Below are positions 24,504 through 31,964 of a stretch of 47,105 bases of DNA, in pieces; within the stretch, counting starts at the first letter, position 1; each line of letters starts with the position of its first letter. The notes under the pieces were generated by a model, which saw nothing but the letters and a program-made list of their open reading frames with translations, did not search any database and had not been told where the DNA came from. The position numbers and the translations under genes were made by a program. The DNA comes from an uncultured Amaricoccus sp. GTDB taxonomy: Bacteria > Pseudomonadota > Alphaproteobacteria > Rhodobacterales > Rhodobacteraceae. The DNA is taken from NCBI RefSeq assembly GCF_937891315.1, contig NZ_CALAGI010000015.1, positions 1-47,105 of the forward strand. Direction: 5' to 3'.

Positions 24504-25205
24504 ATGGAGTGGCTGCGTCTCAGTCCGGACGAATGGACCGCGGTCCGCCTCTCCCTCAGGGTCTCGACCTGGGCGACGCTGGTCAGCCTGCCGTTCGGCA
24601 TCCTCGTCGCCTGGGTGCTCGCGCGCCGGGACTTCCCGGGCAAGGCGTTGCTGAATGGCCTCGTCCACCTGCCGCTGATCCTGCCGCCGGTGGTGACCGG
24701 CTACATTCTCCTGCTGACCATGGGCCGGCGCGGACCGATAGGCGGCTTTCTCGACCAGCATTTCGGCATCGTCTTCGCCTTCCGCTGGACCGGCGCGGCG
24801 CTCGCCTGCGGGATCATGGCCTTTCCGCTCCTCGTCCGGGCCATCCGCCTGTCGATCGAGGCGGTTGACCGCCGGCTCGAGGCGGCGGCGGAGACGCTCG
24901 GGGCGAGCCCGCCGCTGGTGTTCCTGACCGTGACCCTGCCCCTGATCCTGCCTGGCATCATCGCCGGAATGATCCTGACCTTCGCCAAGGCGATGGGCGA
25001 ATTCGGCGCGACGATAACCTTCGTCTCGAACATCCCGGGCGAGACCCAGACCCTGCCCTCGGCGATCTATACCTTCACCCAGATCCCCGGCGGCGGTCAG
25101 GGCGCGCTTCGGTTGACCCTCGTCTCGATCGCCATTGCCATGACCGCGCTGATCGCGTCCGAGATCTTCGCGCGCCGGATCTCCCGCGCCATGGATCTCG
25201 GGTGA
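24504..25205 (+). CDS. modB: Molybdate ABC transporter permease ModB
   Basis: 233 residues with five or so membrane helices. LPPVVTGYILLL is typical of ModB, and EAAAETLGASPPLVFLTVTLPLILPG is the ATPase-coupling loop. ATG 24504 follows the modA stop by 19 bases with GAGAGGGG as ribosome-binding site. It overlaps modC by four bases. Confidence 0.95.
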   Translation: MEWLRLSPDEWTAVRLSLRVSTWATLVSLPFGILVAWVLARRDFPGKALLNGLVHLPLILPPVVTGYILLLTMGRRGPIGGFLDQHFGIVFAFRWTGAALACGIMAFPLLVRAIRLSIEAVDRRLEAAAETLGASPPLVFLTVTLPLILPGIIAGMILTFAKAMGEFGATITFVSNIPGETQTLPSAIYTFTQIPGGGQGALRLTLVSIAIAMTALIASEIFARRISRAMDLG

Positions 25206-26356
25206 CCCTCGTCGTCGATGTCCGCGACCGGCTCGGCGCCTTCACCCTCGAAGCCGCCTTCGAGAGTGGCGGCCGGCTGACCGCGCTCTTCGGTCATTCC
25301 GGTTCAGGCAAGACCACGCTCGTCAACCTGATCAGCGGCCTCGGGCGGCCCGAGCAAGGCCGCGTCGCCATCGACGGCCGCGTACTCGTCGATACCGCCG
25401 CGCGCCAGTTCGTTCCGGCGCACCGGCGGCGTATCGGCTATGTCTTCCAGGATGCGCGGCTGTTCACCCACCTGACCGTGCGCCAGAACCTCGCCTATGG
25501 TCGACTGTTCGCGCCGCGCGCCGAACGCTGGGCCGACGTGCCGCGCATCGTCGAGATGCTCGGGATCGGCCCGCTGCTCGACCGCCGTCCCGCGCGCCTT
25601 TCGGGGGGCGAGAAAAGCCGCGTCGCCATCGGTCGCGCGCTGGCCGCCAGTCCGCGCCTGATGCTGATGGACGAGCCGCTCGCCTCGCTCGACGAGGCGC
25701 GCAAGGCCGAGATCCTGCCCTATATCGAACGCCTGCGCGACGAGGCGGGTATCCCCATCGTCTATGTCAGCCATGCGATCGCCGAAGTGGCGCGCCTCGC
25801 AACCGACGTCGTGGTCCTCGCCGCCGGCCGGGTCGTGGCCAGCGGACCGGCGGCCGAGGTGCTGGCCAGACTCGATCTCGCCGCGCCGGGGGAGCGGGAC
25901 GAGACGGCGGCGCTGGTCGAGGCCGTGCTGGAAAGCCAGGACGAGACCTTCGCGCTCAGCGTGCTGCGTTCCGCCGCCGGCGTCTGGCGGGTGCCGCGGA
26001 TCGAGGCGCCGATCGGCCGGCGCCTGCGCGCGCGGATCCGGGCGCGCGACGTGATGCTGGCGCTCGACCGGCCGGAGCGGATCAGCGCGCTCAACGTCCT
26101 GCCGGCGGTGGTGCGGTCGATCAACGAGGCGCCCGGCGCCACCGACGTGCTCGTGCAACTCGACGCCGGGGGCGACGGCCTGCTCGCCCGCGTCACACGG
26201 CGCACCGTCGTCTCGCTGTCGCTCGCACCGGGTACGCCGCTGTGGGCCGTGGTGAAGGCGGTCAGCTTCGACCGCGCCAACCCGCCGGAACGGACGCCGG
26301 CGCCGGGCGCCGCGCCGTCGGGCATTGCATCGACGGGGTGGGACGCGCGATCCTGA
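25202..26356 (+). CDS. modC: Molybdate ABC transporter ATP-binding protein ModC
   Basis: 384 residues. ABC domain with Walker A GHSGSGKTT, Q-loop VFQDARLF, signature LSGGEKSRVAIGRAL and Walker B LMLMDEPLASLD, then a C-terminal Mop/TOBE domain (RISALNVLPAVVRSINEAPGATDVLVQLD in pieces) that senses oxyanion. The GTG start overlaps the modB stop (GTGA). It drives molybdate uptake with ModB and ModA. Confidence 0.95.
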   Translation: MTLVVDVRDRLGAFTLEAAFESGGRLTALFGHSGSGKTTLVNLISGLGRPEQGRVAIDGRVLVDTAARQFVPAHRRRIGYVFQDARLFTHLTVRQNLAYGRLFAPRAERWADVPRIVEMLGIGPLLDRRPARLSGGEKSRVAIGRALAASPRLMLMDEPLASLDEARKAEILPYIERLRDEAGIPIVYVSHAIAEVARLATDVVVLAAGRVVASGPAAEVLARLDLAAPGERDETAALVEAVLESQDETFALSVLRSAAGVWRVPRIEAPIGRRLRARIRARDVMLALDRPERISALNVLPAVVRSINEAPGATDVLVQLDAGGDGLLARVTRRTVVSLSLAPGTPLWAVVKAVSFDRANPPERTPAPGAAPSGIASTGWDARS

Positions 26357-26390
26357 GCCAGAGCGGACAGCCGGAGGGGAAGGTTCTGCC

Positions 26391-26732
26391 ATGAGTGCGA
26401 TCAGCCTTCGCATCGATCTCGAAGCCGGCGTCCGCATCGGACCGGGAAAGGTCGAGTTGCTGGAGCTGATCGCCGCGCACGGTTCGATCTCGGCCGGGGC
26501 GCGGCTGATGAACATGTCCTACCGCCGCGCCTGGATGCTGATCGAGGAGATGAATCAGCTGTTCCGCAAGCCCGTCGTCCTCGCCAGAAAGGGCGGCCAG
26601 CGCGGTGGCGGTGCCGAACTCACGCCGGTCGGGCTCGCCATCGTCGCCCGCTACCGCGCCATCGAGCGCGCCGCCGAAGCGGCCGCGGCCCCGCATGTCG
26701 CCGCGCTCCGCCGGGAGATCGGGAGCGACTGA
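26391..26732 (+). CDS. ModE-like winged-helix regulator, DNA-binding domain only
   Basis: 113 residues. The winged helix-turn-helix of ModE/LysR type is clear: GPGKVELLELIAAHGSISAGARLMNMSYRRAWMLIEEMNQLF, then RGGGAELTPVGLAIVARYRAIE. The two C-terminal Mop molybdate-sensing domains of E. coli ModE are absent, as in many alphaproteobacterial one-domain versions, so molybdate sensing, if any, must involve another protein such as the Mop domain of ModC. It probably controls modABC. It is convergent with the sigma-54 activator gene, 12 bases away. Confidence 0.88.
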   Translation: MSAISLRIDLEAGVRIGPGKVELLELIAAHGSISAGARLMNMSYRRAWMLIEEMNQLFRKPVVLARKGGQRGGGAELTPVGLAIVARYRAIERAAEAAAAPHVAALRREIGSD

Positions 26733-26744
26733 CCGGCGGGCGGG

Positions 26745-28562
26745 TCAGGGCGCGCGCGCGAGATCCGCGAGATGCCGATAGACCGTCGTTCGCGACAGGT
26801 CGAGCTGGCGGGCGGTCGCGGCGACGTTTCCCGAAGTGGCGCGATAGACCGCGCGGATGCGCGCGCAGCGCGCGCTGGCGAGCGGGTTCGGGCGGCAGAG
26901 CTCGCAGCAGTCGGCATCGTGCGATTCCGCATCCTCCGGCTCGCCGAGGATAGCCAGCCTTTGCAGTTCCGAGCGCAACTCGCGCATGTTTCCCGGCCAG
27001 CCGCGCACCGCCAGCCTCGCGACGAGCGCGTCCGGGATCGCCAGGTCGGGCGCGACCCGCGCGGCCAGGTGGTGGACGATCGCCGCGAAGTCGCTCCTCT
27101 CGCGCAGCGGCGGCAGGGTCACGGTCAGCACGCCGAGGCGATAGCGCAGATCGGCGCGGAACTTCCGATCCGGGGCGTCGAGGGCCTGGTTGGTCGCCGC
27201 GACGAGTTGGACATTGACGCGCGCGCCGCGCGTGGCGCCGATCGGGCGGACTTCGCCATCGTCGAGAAAGCGTAGCAGCGCCGCCTGGGCGGCGGGCGGG
27301 ATCTCCGCCACCTCGTCGAGAAAGAGGGTGCCGCCATCCGCCGCCCGCGCCAGCCCGGCCGCCCGTTCGCGCGCATCGGTAAAGGCGCCGCGCTCGTGGC
27401 CGAAGAGCTCGGCCGCGAACAGGGCCTCGGGCACCGCCCCGCAGTTCAGCGGGACGAAGGCGCCGCGCCGGCCGCTGATCGCGTGAACGTGGCGCGCCAT
27501 CAGTTCCTTGCCGGTGCCGGTCTCGCCGAGGATCAGGATCGGCATCCGCCGCGCCGTCGCGCGGGCGATCCCCTCCATCTGTCGGGCGAGCGGCGGATGC
27601 TCGCACACGAATTCGGCAACCGGGCGGGCGGGCTCGGCCGCCGCGCGGGCCGGCCGCGGCGGTGCGCCATGCTGGCGACAGGCCATGAAGAAGCCGCCCC
27701 CGGCGCGATCGCGCACCTGCGCGACATCGGCGGCGAGCACGGATCGGATGGCGGCGAGGCCCTTCTCGAACAAGGCGTCCAGGGCCGCGCCGGGCCGCGC
27801 CGGCAGTCCCGAGAGCAACGCCGCCGCCGGCCGGTTCAGCGCCAGCACCTCGCCTTCCGGCGAAACCGCGACCAGCCCGGCGGACAGGGTGCGAAGATAT
27901 TCGGCCCGGGGATGGAAGGCGAGCACGATCGCCGCCGGAAAGCGCTGGTAGATGAGCCCGTTCTCGACCTGCGCCGCCGCCATGCGGACGAGGGCGTGGG
28001 TATGCTGCTGGCGCGCCTCGTTGGCGCAGGAGGCGTCGATGAGGCCGAGTACGGCGCCGTCCGGCCCGAGGATCGGCGCGGCCATGCAACTCAGCCGCCC
28101 GTGGGAGGCGAAGAAATGCTCACGGCCATGGATGGCCACCGGCGCGCGCTCGATCGTGGCGAGGCCGAGGGCGTTGGTGCCGCGGTTTTCCTCCCGCCAA
28201 CGGCTGCCGGGGATGATTTCGCGGCCCGCCGCGCTGCCGGCGAAGGTCTGGTCGCTGATGGTGTCGAGCACCACCCCGTCGGCGTCGCCGAGCGCGATCA
28301 TGAATTCGGAACCGGCGATCTGGCCGTGCAGCAGATGCATCTCGGCGAGCGCCAGCCGGCGCATGGCCGCGACGGCCTCGCGGCGGCGCGCGACCTCGGC
28401 GAACGGCAGCACCTCGACCTCGGGCGGATGGCGCGGATCGAGGCCGAGAGCGCGGCAACGCTCCCAGCTCGCCGCGACCGGAGCCGGCAGCGCCCCGGCG
28501 GGAAAGCGGCGGCCGGCCTCGAGCGCGGCGCGCGCGCGGTCCAGTCCCGAGATCTGGGCCAT
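26745..28562 (-). CDS. AcoR-type sigma-54-dependent activator 1 (GAF, AAA+, Fis HTH)
   Basis: 605 residues. N-terminal GAF-type sensor region (about 75-205), a PAS-like stretch (about 225-290), AAA+ domain with Walker A GETGTGKE (346-353) and Walker B GTLFLDEV (411-418), and a Fis-type HTH (about 570-600, GNVAATARQLDLSRTTVYRHL). The sigma-54 contact loop reads GAFTDA (392-397) instead of GAFTGA. A cysteine group, Cys552-Cys553, Cys556 and Cys566, lies between the AAA+ and HTH parts. It is divergent from the alcohol dehydrogenase gene, whose promoter is of sigma-54 type, and two similar dyad sites lie 17 bases upstream of its own start. GGGAG seven bases before ATG 28562 favours that start over ATG 28568. 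It probably senses an alkane, alcohol or ketone, by analogy with MimR/AcoR. Confidence 0.93.
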   Translation of the reverse strand: MAQISGLDRARAALEAGRRFPAGALPAPVAASWERCRALGLDPRHPPEVEVLPFAEVARRREAVAAMRRLALAEMHLLHGQIAGSEFMIALGDADGVVLDTISDQTFAGSAAGREIIPGSRWREENRGTNALGLATIERAPVAIHGREHFFASHGRLSCMAAPILGPDGAVLGLIDASCANEARQQHTHALVRMAAAQVENGLIYQRFPAAIVLAFHPRAEYLRTLSAGLVAVSPEGEVLALNRPAAALLSGLPARPGAALDALFEKGLAAIRSVLAADVAQVRDRAGGGFFMACRQHGAPPRPARAAAEPARPVAEFVCEHPPLARQMEGIARATARRMPILILGETGTGKELMARHVHAISGRRGAFVPLNCGAVPEALFAAELFGHERGAFTDARERAAGLARAADGGTLFLDEVAEIPPAAQAALLRFLDDGEVRPIGATRGARVNVQLVAATNQALDAPDRKFRADLRYRLGVLTVTLPPLRERSDFAAIVHHLAARVAPDLAIPDALVARLAVRGWPGNMRELRSELQRLAILGEPEDAESHDADCCELCRPNPLASARCARIRAVYRATSGNVAATARQLDLSRTTVYRHLADLARAP

Positions 28563-28578
28563 TCTCATCTCCCTCGCT

Positions 28579-28629
28579 GACTGTTCCGGAACTGGACGCT
28601 ATCGCGCGGCGACTGTCCCGTGACGGGAC
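28579..28629 (+). promoter_or_regulatory. Tandem activator-site pair upstream of the alcohol dehydrogenase
   Basis: GACTGTTCCGGAACTGGAC (28579-28597) and GACTGTCCCGTGACGGGAC (28611-28629) are identical at 15 of 19 positions and start 32 bases apart, about three helical turns. Each contains a dyad (GTTCCGGAAC and GTCCCGT-G-ACGGGAC). They lie 55-105 bases upstream of the -24 element, where enhancer sites of sigma-54 activators belong, and immediately before the start of activator 1. Confidence 0.65.
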
Positions 28630-28683
28630 GCCGCGCGGCGGGCAGCGGCGACCAAGCCGTTGAAAACGCGCCAATGGAGATAT

Positions 28684-28699
28684 TGGCACAAGCATTGCT
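28684..28699 (+). promoter_or_regulatory. Sigma-54 promoter of the alcohol dehydrogenase
   Basis: TGGCACAAGCATTGCT matches the consensus TGGCAC-N5-TTGCW exactly, with the GG and GC dinucleotides ten bases apart. The expected start of transcription, near 28710, leaves a leader of about 28 bases before ATG 28739. Confidence 0.93.
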
Positions 28700-28738
28700 A
28701 GGGACCTGCACAACAACCAGACCATGGAGGAAACGCGG

Positions 28739-29791
28739 ATGAAGGCGCAGGTTCTGAACCGCTACGACGACCAACTGACGGCGAGCCAATGGGTCTCGCT
28801 GCAGGAGGTACCGGATCCGAAGATCAACAGATCGACGGATGTCATCGTCCGGATCGGCGGCGCCGGGGTTTGCCGCACCGATCTGCATATCATCGAAGGC
28901 GTCTGGCGGCCGCATATGGACCCGAACGGCGATCATCTCCTGCCGCTGATCATGGGCCACGAGAACGCCGGCTGGGTCGAGGAGATCGGCAAGGAGGTCG
29001 AGGGTCTGAAGGTCGGCGATCCGGTCATCGTGCATCCGAAGATCTCGGGCGGCACCTGCCTCGCCTGCCGCCGCGGCCACGACATGCACGGGCCGGGCAC
29101 CTTCCCGGGGCTCGATTGCAACGGCGGCTATGCCGAGTATCTGTCGACCTCCGAGCGCAATATCGTCGCGCTGCCGAAGACGCTGGCGCCGAAGGAGGTG
29201 GCGCCCTACGCCGACGCCGGGTTGACCGCGTACCGCGCCGTGAAGAAGGCGACGCGGCACCTGCTGCCGGGGGAGAGCGTGGTGGTCATCGGCGCCGGCG
29301 GGCTCGGGCATATCGCGGTCCAGTGCCTGAAGGCGATGTGCGCGGCGGATGTCATCGTCGTCGACAAGTCCGACGACAGCCTGAGGCTCGCCGGCAAGAT
29401 CGGCGCCGACAAGCTCGTCAAGGCCGACGGCAACGAGGTCGAGGCCGTCCTCGCCCTCACCGCCGGCGCCGGCGCCGAGGCGGTGATCGACTTCGTCGGC
29501 GAGAAGGGCATGACCTCGAAGGGCCTCGCCATGACCCGGGCGATGGGCAGCTACTACGTTGTCGGCTATGGCGAGAACATCACCGTGCCGACCGTCGACA
29601 TGGTGATCACCGAGAAGAACATCATCGGCAATCTGGTCGGTACCTGGGCCGAGCTGGTCGAGCTGATGGCGCTGGCCGACCGCGGGCTCGTCGAGCTGAC
29701 CACGGTCGAATATTCGCTGGCGGATGCGAACCGGGCGCTGCGGGATCTGAACGCCGGCAAGATCCATGGGCGCGCCGTGCTGATCCCCTGA
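28739..29791 (+). CDS. Zinc-dependent NAD(P) alcohol dehydrogenase of the alkane-oxidation island
   Basis: 350 residues. Medium-chain dehydrogenase with catalytic-zinc ligands Cys45 (GVCRTD) and His74-Glu75 (GHEN), an Asp in YADAGLTAY as likely third ligand, and the dinucleotide fold VVVIGAGGLGHIAVQ. Relatives beside propane monooxygenases oxidise 1- or 2-propanol. The structural-zinc lobe is degenerate: of the four cysteines expected at 104, 107, 110 and 118, only Cys107 and Cys110 remain, with Gly at 104 and 118. GGAGG eight bases before ATG 28739 supports this start over ATG 28724. It has a sigma-54 promoter. Confidence 0.93.
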   Translation: MKAQVLNRYDDQLTASQWVSLQEVPDPKINRSTDVIVRIGGAGVCRTDLHIIEGVWRPHMDPNGDHLLPLIMGHENAGWVEEIGKEVEGLKVGDPVIVHPKISGGTCLACRRGHDMHGPGTFPGLDCNGGYAEYLSTSERNIVALPKTLAPKEVAPYADAGLTAYRAVKKATRHLLPGESVVVIGAGGLGHIAVQCLKAMCAADVIVVDKSDDSLRLAGKIGADKLVKADGNEVEAVLALTAGAGAEAVIDFVGEKGMTSKGLAMTRAMGSYYVVGYGENITVPTVDMVITEKNIIGNLVGTWAELVELMALADRGLVELTTVEYSLADANRALRDLNAGKIHGRAVLIP

Positions 29792-29851
29792 ACGAGCGAC
29801 GGGGGCGGGGCGTCGCGCCGTCCCCTCGATGCCAGGGTGGGGAGGAACGTC

Positions 29852-30118
29852 GTGTGCGGCGTGGTTGCGAAATCCGGGCCTCGGGCGTTCCGGCGCGTCA
29901 GCCGCTCGGTCCGTATAGATGGGCACGCCACGAGCATCCAGCTCGAGACGGCCTTCTGGGATGTGCTCGACGCCATGGCGGAGCGCGAGGGCGTGACGGT
30001 GCCAAAGCTCCTCGCGGCGCTGCACGAGGAGTCGGCGGAGTTGCGGGGCGGCATGACGAACTTCGCCTCCATGCTCCGCACGATCTGCCTGCTCTACCAG
30101 GGCGCCGCGCCGGAGTGA
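29852..30118 (+). CDS. Ribbon-helix-helix domain protein
   Basis: 88 residues. The segment RSVRIDGHATSIQLETAFWDVLDAMAEREGVTVPKLLAALHEE followed by NFASMLRTICLLYQ fits the RHH_4 family, small ribbon-helix-helix proteins that may bind DNA. GTG 29852 has GGAGG six bases upstream. It follows the alcohol dehydrogenase by 60 bases on the same strand and is probably in its sigma-54 transcript. A repressor role in the island is possible but unproven. Confidence 0.8.
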   Translation: MCGVVAKSGPRAFRRVSRSVRIDGHATSIQLETAFWDVLDAMAEREGVTVPKLLAALHEESAELRGGMTNFASMLRTICLLYQGAAPE

Positions 30119-30138
30119 GGGCGCGGCGCGGGTCGGCA

Positions 30139-30333
30139 TCAGTGTGGCTTCGTCTTGCCGAGCCGGTCCTCGGCGATCCAGCGCGCGGCGAGCACCAGCG
30201 CCCCCATGGCGAATTCGCGGCCATGGATCTCGGTCATCTCCTGCGCCAGCGTGCCGAGGCGGGTGAAAAAGGCGTCCTTGCTGACCTCCTCGGCGGTCAG
30301 GGTGGCGGGGGTCTCTGTCTGCTGAGTAGTCAA
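30139..30333 (-). CDS. 64-residue helical protein co-transcribed with the beta-propeller gene
   Basis: 64 residues starting at TTG 30333 with GGGAG eight bases upstream. The core AFFTRLGTLAQEMTEIHGREFAMGALVLAARWIAEDRLGK is predicted as two amphipathic helices. No family is recognised. Its start is 12 bases after the stop of the WD40-like gene, so the two form an operon under the sigma-54-type promoter at 31459-31473. Confidence 0.65.
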   Translation of the reverse strand: MTTQQTETPATLTAEEVSKDAFFTRLGTLAQEMTEIHGREFAMGALVLAARWIAEDRLGKTKPH

Positions 30334-30345
30334 TCCGGTTTCTCC

Positions 30346-31425
30346 CTACTTGAACATTCCTGGCGGAAAGGTGGCGATCGCGGCGGCGCCGTCGGCGTCG
30401 CCGATCGCGAGATGGTGGCCGTCGGCCGAGAAGCCGAGGCAGGTGACAGCGCCGCCGCCCTGGCGGAGCAGCAGCTCGTCCCGCCCGCCGATCTGGGCGA
30501 TCACCACCTGGCCATTGGCATAGCCGGCGGCGATCAGCGGGCGGGTGGGATGCGCGGCGACGGCCTCGACGGCGCAAAGACCGGGCTGGCCGGTGACGAG
30601 GGCGCGGTCGGTCGCGGGCAACGCGCCAGCGTCCCAGGCGGCGACGCGATAGGCGCCGGCCGCCAGGAAGGCGCCGGCTGGTCCGCTCCAGGCGAGGCTT
30701 CGGACCGGCGCGGGGAAGCCGCGCAGGCGGGCCGGTTCCGGCGTCCCCGGCGCGAGAAGGGCGACGCCCTCCGCGCCGAGCGCGGCCGCGAGCCAGGCGC
30801 CATCGACGCGCCAGGCAAGGCGGGACGCGCCCGGCACCGGCGCGACCTCTTGGTCATGGCCGCCGATCACCCGGATCTCCCGCGCGTCGGCGATTGCGAG
30901 GCGTGCGCCGTCGGGGCTGAGCGCGACGGCGGCGACCTCCGCGGCCGGCCAGCGCCGCGTATCGCCCGCGTCGGCGCGGATCAGGGAAGCACCGCCGGCC
31001 GCGGCGGTCACGCCGGCGGCGTGGTCGAGGGCGGTGACCGGGCCGTCGAGGGCAAGGATCGGCGTCACGCCGCCATCGAGTCCCACACGGAGGACGCGGC
31101 CTTCGCCGTCGCCGACGAGAAAGCCGGAACCCGCCGCCGCGAGGGGCGGCGTCCTTTCGGTGAGCCCCGCGATGATGACGAGAGGTGCCGGATCCTTGGC
31201 GCGGGGGCGGATCGTGGTCTGGCCGAGATCGCCGGTGACGCGGATTCGCGTCTCCGGCGGCTCGGCGTCCGGCGCGGCGGCGAGGAGGATGGCGCCATCC
31301 GCGCCGGCGAAGGCGGCGGCGCCACCATCTGCGGTGAAGCGGACGTCGGTGATCGCCGCCGGTGCCTGCCAGCGGCGCGCCAGCAGATCGAAAAGCGTGA
31401 GCGTCCGGGCGCTCTGCAGATTCAT
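30346..31425 (-). CDS. WD40-like beta-propeller protein
   Basis: 359 residues, no signal peptide, so probably cytoplasmic. The sequence is a series of about 40-residue beta-rich units with recurring patterns such as ITDVRFTADGGAAAFAGADGAILLA, VAAVALSPDGARLAIADAREIRVI, VRSLAWSGPAGAFLAAGAYRVAAWD and VTCLGFSADGHHLAIGDADGAAAIA, giving a likely seven-bladed propeller; the terminal Trp-Asp pairs are mostly not conserved. Such propellers act as protein-interaction scaffolds. GGAGG seven bases before ATG 31425 is the ribosome-binding site. It lies between the dehydrogenase and the monooxygenase, is transcribed opposite to both, and has its own -24/-12 promoter, which ties it to the island's regulon. 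No function is known to me. Confidence 0.8.
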   Translation of the reverse strand: MNLQSARTLTLFDLLARRWQAPAAITDVRFTADGGAAAFAGADGAILLAAAPDAEPPETRIRVTGDLGQTTIRPRAKDPAPLVIIAGLTERTPPLAAAGSGFLVGDGEGRVLRVGLDGGVTPILALDGPVTALDHAAGVTAAAGGASLIRADAGDTRRWPAAEVAAVALSPDGARLAIADAREIRVIGGHDQEVAPVPGASRLAWRVDGAWLAAALGAEGVALLAPGTPEPARLRGFPAPVRSLAWSGPAGAFLAAGAYRVAAWDAGALPATDRALVTGQPGLCAVEAVAAHPTRPLIAAGYANGQVVIAQIGGRDELLLRQGGGAVTCLGFSADGHHLAIGDADGAAAIATFPPGMFK

Positions 31426-31458
31426 CAATGGTCCTCCCCGCCTTTATCCAGAGACAAA

Positions 31459-31473
31459 GCAAATCCCGGGCCA
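31459..31473 (-). promoter_or_regulatory. Sigma-54-type promoter of the WD40-like operon
   Basis: Read on the minus strand, TGGCCCGGGATTTGC followed by TT fits TGGCAC-N5-TTGC with one mismatch (A to C) and the correct ten-base separation of GG and GC. Transcription should start near 31447, leaving about 22 bases of leader that contain the GGAGG at 31433-31437. Confidence 0.75.
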
Positions 31474-31495
31474 AGTGGTCAAAAGGGCAAAAGGC

Positions 31496-31759
31496 ATGTT
31501 CGACAACGCGGGTAGGGTGATGTTCACGGCGCTGCGCGAAGCGGCGGTGGCGCGATTTGGGGCCACGCATCCATGCTGCGCGGCCCTCGGCCTGGCAGCC
31601 GAGGCGCCGAGCGGCGAGGTGCTGGCCATGGCCGAGGATGCGCTGCGTGCCTTGCCCGAGGTGGATCGGCTCGCGCTGTTCAGCGCCGCGCACGCAGCGT
31701 TGCGGAGCGATCCCCGCGCCTGGCTCGCGCTCTGGCCCGGCGGGCCGGCGCGACAGTAG
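31496..31759 (+). CDS. 87-residue hypothetical protein divergent from the WD40-like gene
   Basis: 87 residues (MFDNAGRVMFTALREAAVARFG start), Ala- and Leu-rich, predicted all-helical, with Cys pair CC in THPCCAALGLA. No family is recognised. An AGGG/AAGG stretch precedes ATG 31496. It is divergent from the WD40-like gene across 70 bases and lies just upstream of the monooxygenase control region. A link with that system is suggested only by position. Confidence 0.6.
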   Translation: MFDNAGRVMFTALREAAVARFGATHPCCAALGLAAEAPSGEVLAMAEDALRALPEVDRLALFSAAHAALRSDPRAWLALWPGGPARQ

Positions 31760-31861
31760 CCGCTTGTCAACGTCGGGTATTGTTCAAGACATGGTCGAAT
31801 TATTGTCTTCGCAACCGCAACAATTCATGCCGCGTTCGCGAAATACCTGTCAATTGCGACA
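31752..31861 (+). promoter_or_regulatory. Cluster of GACA/TGTC dyads upstream of the monooxygenase promoter
   Basis: Three inverted pairs are visible: GACA at 31752 with TGTC at 31765; AAGACA (31786-31791) with TGTCTT (31804-31809); and TGTC-AATTGC-GACA (31848-31861). They lie about 105-215 bases upstream of the -24 element, the usual distance for sigma-54 enhancers. They do not match the 19-base sites before the dehydrogenase closely, so they may serve the second activator. The gene-free stretch 31760-32220 otherwise holds the promoter and a long leader. Confidence 0.45.
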
Positions 31862-31964
31862 AGTGTAAATTACATCCGTAACGAAACATTACGCCCGCGC
31901 CCGCGCTGGGCCGATCCGCGCGGTCTCGGCCCGGAACCACGGGATATTTTCCACCCCCATCAAT

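Noticed and set aside
28650..28662. IHF site between the adh enhancer sites and promoter
   Set aside because: ACCAAGCCGTTG fits the IHF consensus with at least two mismatches and lies in GC-rich sequence; too weak to list.
28565..30577. 670-codon minus-strand frame across the alcohol dehydrogenase
   Set aside because: Antisense shadow of a clear zinc dehydrogenase and of the sigma-54 promoter.
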